A model generated the notes under the pieces. The model was not told the origin of the DNA, did no database searches, and was given only the letters and a program-made list of their open reading frames with translations. Below, in pieces: positions 56,401-64,000 of a stretch of 64,000 nt of DNA. The stretch's first letter is position 1. Every line of letters begins with the position of its first letter. The translations under genes were made by a program, and so were the position numbers. This DNA comes from Timema cristinae (lineage: Eukaryota; Arthropoda; Insecta; Phasmatodea; Timematidae), in contig JBCFYV010000012.1 of assembly GCA_039000515.1 (NCBI GenBank), positions 32,017,397 through 32,081,396 on the forward strand, written 5' to 3'.

Positions 56401-57441
56401 TTAGATTCCAAAGTTTGTAAATTAGGATTCATCCCTTCACAGGCTGATCCTTGCATCTACATTATGATCAGAGGGAGAGAAAAAATTCTGGTTGCAATTT
56501 ATGTAGATGATGTAATCATGTCATCAAATAGTCAAGAAAAATTGAATCATATAAAGAAGGAGCTGTTGAACAAATTTGAAATGAGAGAGTTGGGAAATCT
56601 CCAATATCGTCTTGGTATAGAATTCGACTGTAAAAATGGAACTATTTCAGCCTCACAGAAGAAATACATTGATGAGATCCTTCATAAATTTAATATGGAG
56701 ACCTGTAATCCTGTGAAGACTCCCATGGTTCCGGGACTAAAGTTCACCAAGGCGTCAACAAAAAACCTGCCAAATTTTCCATACCAAAATCTGATTGGAG
56801 CCCTTATGTATCTCGCAACAGGTACAAGACCGGATATTTCACATTCGGTAAGCTACTTAAGCCAATTTAATAATTGGTTTTCTAAGGAGCATTGGCTAGC
56901 AGCAAAAAGGGTCCTCCGTTACCTTCAAGGTACCAAGGAACTGTCTCTGATCTTCCAAAAGACTGGAGAACCATTGACCAGATAAGCTGATGCAAATTGG
57001 GGATCATGCTCCAGTGATAGAAGATCGTACACAGGGTACTGTTTTAAGTATGCAGGTTCAATGATCAGCTGGGAATCCAGAAAACAAAGAACCATTGCTC
57101 TATCCACTCAAGAAGCTGAGTACATGGCCCTAACAGAAGCAGCAAAGGAGGCAATGCATTTGAGGCAACTGCTGAACGACATGGGATATTCTCAACAAGC
57201 CATCCAAATCTTCAATGACAACATGTCTGCTCAAAACTTGACAAAGAATTCTATAATAAGTTCCCGATCAAAGCATATAAGTATAAAAGAACACTTTATT
57301 CGTGTGAAGCTTCAAAATGGGGACACTGTTGTGACATACAAGCCTTCTGAATCCATGGAAGCAGATATTTTCACAAAGGGTTTGGCAAGCCCCAGACACA
57401 CCATCTTGAGTCAAGCTGTTGGACTACATCCTCAGCTCTAA
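53428..57441 (+). pseudogene. Copia gag-pol, multiply interrupted
   Basis: Starts at 53428 (MSSVNVSNYKIEPLNKNHYD, with a typical copia Gag W at YDSWEIQ). TAA at 53605 interrupts Gag, which continues in the same frame to 54318. The zinc knuckle near 54141-54185 keeps CQRCKKSNH, but its last Cys is out of frame. Protease active site CLDSGSTSHM at about 54280-54309. Frame change near 54400 and TGA at 54435. The pre-integrase segment has MWHRKLGH (about 54679). Another frame change lies near 54790. The integrase core has HTDVVGP, LQSDNE and NGLAERKNRS (D, D, E), with stops at 55019 and 55247. The frame changes again near 55890. Reverse transcriptase 55927-56985 is intact, with ALYGLKQAGRQWF and YVDD (56500-56511). 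A stop at 56983 precedes RNase H (STQEAEYMALTEA at about 57104-57142), ending at 57441. Confidence 0.88.
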
Positions 57442-57444
57442 CGA

Positions 57445-57455
57445 GTGAGGGGGAG
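57445..57455 (+). promoter_or_regulatory. Copia polypurine tract
   Basis: GTGAGGGGGAG directly before the 3' LTR and 3 bases after the pol stop codon, where plus-strand DNA synthesis is primed in LTR elements. Confidence 0.8.
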
Positions 57456-57707
57456 TGTTGGGACTTGAGTAATTCCATCCACTCAATAGAGCATTTTAGT
57501 GGGTGATCATTGACTTGCAATAAGATGCCGTCTAAATGTTCTTTAATGTTTTGTTTTACGTTGTTGATTTCTTGGTCTGTGACTTATATATGATCTGTAC
57601 TATTAATTATAAGAATGAACAAATAATCATGAACAATTTTACTTTGTGTTTTAAATATGTACAAGATATGTAAACCATTAATTGATGTCATAATACCATT
57701 TCCAACA
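57456..57707 (+). repeat. Copia 3' LTR
   Basis: 252 bp, colinear with the 5' LTR. Differences include ACTCAATAG for ACTCACTAG, GTGATCATTGAC for GTGAACCTGAC, and a 6-7-bp deletion near 57526. Followed by the duplicated target GCTGT. Confidence 0.93.
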
Positions 57708-57939
57708 GCTGTTCCTATTTTCAAAGTGTGTTTAATAATTTAAAAACTTATATTTCCATTGTTTAACTTTTTTTTTTCCAAAATTATTTACTATTTATAA
57801 AAATGAGTGTCATTCATCTTTTAAGAACATATGTTTTAATGTACTTTCTAAAATTTAAAACTATGAATATACAATACTCGAGCTCGGGAGCTTTTAGAAA
57901 TACTTGACTCTAATGAAAATACCCAAGCTTGCAGACCCC

Positions 57940-58728
57940 TAGTATTTAATTTATTATTCCTTAGTGTAATCGTACATTATCACATCTTCTGTTCCATTTC
58001 CATTCCTTTATGCACAGTTGCACATGCGCGTTGTACGGGCTCTCGTTAGACATTATTTTATTGAGAAATTTTTAATCCTTATAAAAGTTGATGCTGAGAC
58101 TTTAAAATTAAAAGTAATATGACTATAATAATATTTATAGCTAACAATATGAAATAATAAATTCTTTTTTAATATAAATAAGTTTGGTAAAATAGGTATG
58201 AAAAAAATAAGATAAACATTGATTTTAGGCAGGTTAACAAACATAAATTTATAGCTAAATAGTTACTAAACTAGAGCTAGTTTTGTATCTAAACGCATTA
58301 AATATACTAGTTTTAAATGTATTAGTGGGTTGAAAACTTTTAGTATAATAATATATTCTTTATATTTAATTCAACATAGATTATTATTTTAGAAAGGGAT
58401 CAGTTGAAAATAATAAAAGAATCATTCAATTAATTAGTAATCGTCTTGGCTATTTTTATTTTCATTGTTTTGCCATGGCAACACAATAAAACAACTTCAA
58501 TAAAGTATAATTCAAAATGGACGACAATATTGAATAAATTTACCGGTCAACAGTGGACTTAAAGCTCTTTTAAATTATTAATGTGAAAATGAAATTAATT
58601 TTTAACAGTTTATTAAGCAACTGAATGATTTATAAGTGGGAATGCCAATATTATCTTAATTAAATAGACTATGCTTACTTTGTGTTTTAAAAATTGATTA
58701 TTTATTACATGAAGTAGAAGATCGAAAA
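57940..58728. repeat. Right arm of the large foldback element
   Basis: Reverse complement of 51705-52410 (see there). At 57885-57945 and 58735-58804 there are also direct, diverged copies of a 60-bp segment ending CTTGCAGACCCCTAGTA and CTCGCAGAGCCCTACTA. They may mark ends of an element within or next to the arm. Confidence 0.75.
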
Positions 58729-58839
58729 TGACGAGCCTACAAAACTTTTGAACTCGATCTTGAGCTAAAGTGACGAACTCAGAATACGAACTCGCAGAGC
58801 CCTACTAACATTGTTTGGATTTTATACAGAAAATAAAAT

Positions 58840-59345
58840 TACACTAGAATTTCGATTTTCCAGGGGTGGATCAACCCGTTTGTGGCTTAACCGTGGCTAT
58901 ATTTAAATATCACACGACCATCTGAATGCATTTCACTGTGTTTGTGACCTAGCGCGCAGGCGCAGCAATCTCTCAGAAAGAGAGTATCGCACACTCAAGG
59001 TTGTACAGGCACTGCTGAGACTGGTGAAATAGATGGGGAGGTAGAGGAAGAGCTTATCTCTGGTGATAAAGCTAATCAGTAGCCAAAGCAGTTAAGGCTG
59101 AGGAATGTGTGCTGACCTGACAAATTGTGAGAAGCAAGCAGAAACTTTACAAACACAATGAATGCATGCACTGAAAAGTAATGGCAATTAGTACATCCCT
59201 CAGAGAGAAAACAGACAATAAAGGATTTCTTTCATTAAGTATATAATACATGTACAGGGAAAATGGATTTTTTGTATTATCTGGATTTCTATTATCTGTG
59301 CTTCATCTCCCCTCAATTACCCCAGAAAAACGAGATTCTACTGTA
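58840..59345. mobile_element. Pogo/Tigger-type deletion derivative
   Basis: A 502-bp element (58842-59343) with TA on both sides. The left end is CACTAGAATTTCGATTTTCC and the right end, read in reverse, is CAGTAGAATCTCGTTTTTCT, the known CAGTAGAATCTCG pattern of pogo/Tigger elements, with sub-terminal GGATTTTTTGTATTATCTGG at the right. The interior has only a short acidic coding trace (GEVEEELISGD) and no transposase domain. Confidence 0.75.
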
Positions 59346-59737
59346 ATTAGCCATTACTGCTGGTTTTACATGTGATTTACCTGAAACTCAGTATAAAAAA
59401 TAATAAAATTTCCCTTTAAAGAATTTAACACCTTAGCACAGCGGTATTTATTACAAAAATCTAACCCTATGAAAAATGCAACAGCATATACTAAAAAGTT
59501 TATATTTGGCTAAGGTAGTTTAAATTTTATAATTATTATTTAAGAAATACATTACATTAAACCTGTTATGTCATTAAATAAAGTTTGTATTTTTTAAATT
59601 TTATTTGTTTGATGTTTCCCACAATTTTGTCATATTTATTTAATGCCTCTTTAATGACATATCTCTCAGATGTAGAAGTTTATCAAGTCTAGGAAAATAA
59701 TTATCTTCAAAATTGGGAAGATAAAAAAAATTATGTT

Positions 59738-59890
59738 AATATTATTAGCACCGCACCTTACTACCCGTTCGAGTTGTACGCACGTAAACTAATTTGTAAT
59801 GGTAGGGGGATTGTGAGATGAAATAGGACCTACAGTTTAACGTGGAATCCGAACCACGGTGGAGGCCTGGCATTCCCCACATTCACACAC
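59738..59890 (-). repeat. SINE-A, 5'-truncated
   Basis: ATTATTAGCACCGCACCTTA, then ACCCGTTCGAGTTGTACG and the body up to GGAGGCCTGGCATTCCCCAC, followed by a short (AC)n run at 59886-59900. Confidence 0.75.
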
Positions 59891-60046
59891 ACACACACAC
59901 AAAAAAAGTTTTTTCTTTGATTAATTTAAAATTTTAATAAAGCCTTTTTAATCTGAAAGTGTTTTATTCTTTTTGTGTATGAGTAACAAAAATGAATTTG
60001 GACTTAATTCTAAATGGGGAGGTGAGATAAATCCTTGAGGATATTA

Positions 60047-60121
60047 AGAGTTATGAGGTGCGTATAATCCGAACGGGTAGTAAGACGCGGTGCAAATAAT
60101 AATAATAATTAGAGTTATGAG
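60047..60121 (+). repeat. Tail-only SINE insertion with perfect target duplication
   Basis: A 53-bp insert (60058-60110) that is nothing but the shared SINE tail: GTGCGTATAATCCGAACGGG, TAGTAAGACGCGGTGC and AATAATAATAATAATT. It is bounded by identical 11-mers AGAGTTATGAG at 60047-60057 and 60111-60121. Extreme 5' truncation of SINE-A, SINE-B or their LINE partner; which one cannot be told from the tail. Confidence 0.85.
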
Positions 60122-60124
60122 AAA

Positions 60125-63100
60125 ATTTCAGATTGAAGAATTAAATCCCTAAACAATTTTTTTTATCAATTTTTCAAGTAAAATGTGTGTAAGAGCTCTA
60201 ATAGTGCTTATTGGTAGTCTAGAACTGATTATCACATGCACTGTTCTCTGTTTGACTGTCAAGTGTTTTAGTATTATCATTTTGTCTGCTATAGCACTGA
60301 CTTACAGTTTACCACCATTTTAAAGAAGGTTGTTGCCAGTTAAATAGTTTGATTCAGTCTTTGCTATTAACAGAATGATAAGTGTAAAATCATCAATACT
60401 GCATCAAGTTTAAAACCCAAGGGTTCGACTAGAGAGCCTTGGAATATTCTGATAAAAAACAAAACTTACCTCAAAGAGTATGTGTGAGAGAAAAAAAAGT
60501 GCCATCGATTAAAGGGCACAAAGGTAAAGAATAGATAAGTGTTATAAGCTTAAATCAAAAATATTTAACCATGACAAATTTTCCAAATTTTCAAGCACAA
60601 CAAAACTGCTTTAAATAAAATACAATACTACTGCATTTATATGTTTATAATATTCTACAAGAGCTATACACAAGATATATATTCCGTTCACGATAGGTTT
60701 TTACCTGTATGACAGTTTGAAAATCATATGTTTAGGTTTTGGGATGCCAACACTTGTAAAAGATCACAGTTTTGTTATAAATGTAAAGATCTTTAATTAC
60801 TCGTTATATATTACATTTAAAATAATTTCTTTTTTATCCAACTCGAAACAATATTTTAAACATAATTAAAAGTACTTATTTTTCATTTTGGAATGTTACT
60901 GATTTTGTGTAATATAGTGCACACATCAATATCTTTTAATACAGGCATCGTATTTACTTGGAAACGAGAAAATTGTTGTCATTTTTTTACATACAATAAA
61001 TGATTTTATGATTATTTTATCGTATTTTTAAATATTTAACTGAATAAAATATTTTCATCAACTGCGTGTCTGTAGCATTGTAAAAAACTTGCTTACCGTC
61101 ATGTTAGAGCATATGGTTAAGATTCGTCCATCGTCATTTTGAAGCTATGTTCGTTATAACTTTTTGTGAAAGTGGTGTTAGTATTTTTTTAAGGGGAATA
61201 AAACTATAAATACACTTCGTGTCCGACCTCAAATAAATATATAAATAATATTGGCCTAAATTACTGTGGTTAAATATCACATTAATATATTACCATCTGT
61301 TTTCATTACAGCCATCCAAAGTGATAGATGTCAGCTGTCGGCATAGTGCTATATTAGGGATTACTTCTAGTAACATTTCGAGCTGTCATTCAGGTAAACT
61401 TAGCTCGTGAATGACTTATATTTAAGGTTTGGTTACCAAGCAAAATAATTTGGGAAAGGCCTACTCTAGTAATTAATATTTAGTTAAGTAAAATAAGTAG
61501 AAAATAAGTAGTTCTTAAATATTATACAAATTTAATTACATATTTTGAGACTATAAAAAACCATTAAATTTAGTGTGTGAACAATTATTCCATGACCACA
61601 AAACTGGGTATTTATAAGTTTTAAAACTATTTTATGAAGTATAGTTTAAACTCAATTCATAGATATCACAATTTCAGACTACACGAAAATCAAAAATCTA
61701 AATACAAATCTTTCAAAAAAAAAAAAAAAAAAAAAACCTTTGATATTTGGAGTCATAGATAAAATGAAAATTTGAATTTTAACAGTTTTAGGTTGATCAT
61801 TAGTGCCCGAGACAATAACCTCATACCTCATCTCCATTACAGTGTAATATCTTAGAAATGTGAACACCATAAAGATATGAACTAAATGTTTCTCAAAAGA
61901 GATTAGGCAGCATTTGAAAAGTTAACGCAGTAAAACACTGACTGCAGCTAAAGCCTCCACACAAGGACATACAAATAGAAATATTTTTTTAATGGTATAA
62001 TTTTGCTGGAAAGTATTTGTTCTCTTCCTTTACAAGATTGTCTTTTAAAATAAACATTGTTGTGGATATTTTATAATATTTTCATTGCTATACATTCAAT
62101 TATTAGAGATATTTTGTCAAGTGAACATTAATGGTACTGTACACTTAAAGGTCTAATCCTTGACCTTACATTATAAGCTGCACCATAGTGGAAGCGAGCA
62201 AGGCAAGTGCGTTAAATTTCATGATTGAGCTCAATGTACATAACAGCAACGAATTACAAAAAGTAAAGATAAATGTATATTTTAGGGATCAATATTTTTA
62301 TCAGTATGGCTTTAAAGATCAAAGCTGGTTGCTTTTAAGCCAAGTTAAAGCTGATGAGAAGTTGAAGTTTTTGAAGCTTTTTACACGGCTGGTTTTAATT
62401 ATTTATCCGTAATAAATTTATTAAACTTTTTTTGATAACAATGAAAATGTTAAGGTAGGTCTCAACAATAATTATTGTAAACAAAAGTTGTTAGTCAAGA
62501 GTATACATATGATTCCAACAAGTAAAAATATTTGTAAGTCCAACAAAATACTCTTGAACCCTTTAAGGAATAAAAATCACCAGTTAAATGTACTATCTTA
62601 ACGTAGTACACAAATAGTAACATTATTATTTTCATAAGGAACCCTGATGAGCACACTATTAAGCCATTAATATTATCTCAGAGTTTTTATTTAGTTCAGT
62701 ATGATACGTATTTCAATTTTAACTTTGGTTGATTAAGCCTAAATATCATTAAATCCATATTATAGGTATTCAGTGTATGTAAGAAATTTGGATTTCACAA
62801 ACTAAAAGTTGAAACATATTTGCTATACCTTTACTTACAAACCATATAAATATAACAGATTAAAAATTATATAATCAAACAATTAATAAAATTTTATTTT
62901 TAACCAATAAAAAAACATAATTTCCAATTCTAATCAAAAGCATTAATTGACCCCTCATTCTTTATTTTGACTTTTGAAGGGTATAGACACAAAGATGTGT
63001 GAGTGAAATCTAATTGCATATTATATGTAATGTCATTAAGAATGTGTGTGTGCATATTTCTCACAAATATTTTACAATTCACCAACTATCTTGGGTATCA

Positions 63101-63900
63101 ATAATTGAAACATTTCCATACTCACAACTTTTTCTAGATGAATTTAAATTATGTCTGTACAGGCTGAGCTGAAAACCTTTCAGCTATAATTTAATCGGAT
63201 TAACCCTTTGGTTAAATTAGAACAGCTATACTCTTTGCTAACTAAAACCAAACTAAAAGTTTTAAATAGCAAAAAACATCATTTATCACACTCAAAAAAT
63301 AATTTCACAAATGAGAACTTTACCTAACAAAAATACACTCTAAGGAAAACATGTTACCAAACGGCAACTTTTGTGGTTACATTATCAAAGCAAGTGTTTG
63401 GACCCTAACTGCCTGTCCTCCTTTCAATTTCAATAAATGTACACTCGAGGCAATTATGAAAATAAAATAAGGCCATAACATTCAATGATAGCTAAACCAC
63501 AAAATAGTTAATAAATTTAATTATCAGAGGAATAGCTTTAACTGTAGGTAATTCACAAAATTAATACAATGTGCACACACATCAAGAAAAACTGGATACA
63601 CACACATGTTCCTGATCAGTCCCACATTCCACTTGTAACACATTCAGACACGCAAAGTTAAGGTGTTGGCAGAAATGAGACAAATCACAAAACTGTTTCA
63701 AGAGAGGATTTCACAAGATGCTAACAAACCGTTTTCAAAACACCCAACTAAAATTATATTTTTATTCAAACATGATCTATTACAATAATTTAACTGTGAG
63801 CTTCAGTATATATGGGAGGGAGCCTTGAATTCTTAAGAATATTCGAGATTCAAGATTTAAAAATTATGTCTTAAATTTTTTTTTGAATCAGATCGTATCA
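60125..63900. other. Feature-poor AT-rich DNA
   Basis: No gene or end-defined repeat. A 22-base A run lies at 61715-61736. The 74-codon frame at 62188-62412 starts in a plausible-looking context but has no domain, no splice partners and no recognisable homologue. Confidence 0.45.
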
Positions 63901-63904
63901 GACA

Positions 63905-64000
63905 TCTTCGCTCAGTCAGTAGTGTGTCTGCCTACTTGTTTAGGTGTCCCAGGTTCGATTCCTGGCATGGCCGTAAAATTTATCATCAGTGAGATATGGA
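63905..64000 (+). repeat. SINE-C with tRNA-like head, cut by the window end
   Basis: CGCTCAGTCAGTAGTGTGTC (A-box side) and CCCAGGTTCGATTCCTGGCA (B box at about 63952-63962), followed by TGGCCGTAAAATTTATC. This resembles a tRNA, but the 5' and 3' ends do not pair as an acceptor stem and the head runs on into SINE-like sequence shared with 18575-18715. Confidence 0.6.

Larger units (their letters stand above)
53016..57712 (+). mobile_element. Copia-type LTR retrotransposon, structurally complete but defective
   Basis: A 4687-bp element (53021-57707) with two LTRs that begin TGTTGGG and end CCAACA. Target duplication GCTGT at 53016-53020 and 57708-57712, a primer site directly after the 5' LTR, and a purine tract directly before the 3' LTR. 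Order of coding remains: Gag, protease, integrase, reverse transcriptase, RNase H, which defines the Ty1/copia order. At least six in-frame stops and at least four frame changes are visible. The two LTRs differ at about nine positions plus small gaps, roughly 4 percent, so insertion was not very recent. It split an older foldback element. Confidence 0.93.

Noticed and set aside
62188..62412. 74-codon open frame
   Set aside because: No domain, no codon signature against the AT-rich background, no neighbouring exons.
63905..63980. Candidate tRNA gene
   Set aside because: A and B boxes are present but the ends do not form an acceptor stem and the same head occurs with flanking SINE sequence at 18575-18715.
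1..64000. CRISPR arrays, bacterial operons, rRNA genes
   Set aside because: Repeats are dispersed retroposon and transposon types, the one gene is spliced, and no rRNA-like conserved blocks are visible.

Overview
The window is AT-rich animal nuclear DNA and most likely comes from an insect. The supporting observations are one intron-rich gene with GT-AG junctions, very long non-coding stretches, and a dense, nested load of arthropod-type transposons (mariner, hAT, piggyBac-like, PIF/Harbinger-like, pogo/Tigger-like, P-element-like and Mutator-like remnants, a Copia LTR element, non-LTR elements, and tRNA-headed SINEs). A hemimetabolous insect of the cockroach/termite or related kind is my guess; it cannot be proved from the sequence alone. 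I see no prokaryotic operon, CRISPR array or rRNA. Most open reading frames in the window are chance or repeat-derived. || The one convincing host gene is a flavin monoamine oxidase (MAO-A/B family) on the + strand, split into nine coding exons between 22673 and 39427. Every exon-exon phase closes, and the sum is 1581 nt, or 526 residues plus stop, the length of vertebrate MAO. It has the N-terminal FAD-binding GxGxxG, the RVGGRT motif, the active-site lysine, both aromatic-cage tyrosines and a C-terminal membrane anchor. The cysteine that carries the covalent flavin in vertebrate MAOs is glycine here, with a cysteine three residues later. A TATA box lies about 55 bp before the start codon. 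|| Layout. 1-22 kb: intergenic repeats, including SINEs, a TTAA-flanked MITE, a PIF/Harbinger fragment, two non-LTR 3' ends, a hAT transposase relic, a reverse-strand non-LTR reverse transcriptase interrupted by a hAT element, an inverted AT/GATA repeat cluster, and a 1.1-kb hAT-like element carrying a SINE. 22.6-40.6 kb: the MAO gene. Its introns hold a hAT element with a perfect 8-bp target duplication, a 1.27-kb mariner relic, SINEs, a short non-autonomous repeat and a 54-bp minisatellite; a hAT-like element lies just after the stop codon. 41-51 kb: more SINEs, a P-element/THAP9-like transposase relic, a second copy of the short non-autonomous repeat, and a Mutator-like split pseudogene. 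51.7-58.7 kb: a 2.3-kb inverted-repeat (foldback) structure split by a complete but defective 4.7-kb Copia element with LTRs, a half-tRNA-type primer site and a 5-bp target duplication. 58.8-64 kb: a pogo/Tigger-type deletion derivative, SINE pieces, and otherwise feature-poor DNA. || Three tRNA-headed SINE types are present. Two have unrelated heads but the same 3' tail ending in an ATA/TTA microsatellite. A 53-bp insertion consisting only of that tail has a perfect target duplication, which argues that the tail is the part recognised by the partner reverse transcriptase. Apart from MAO and whatever uses this tail, nothing looks functional, and I found no convincing new multi-gene system.
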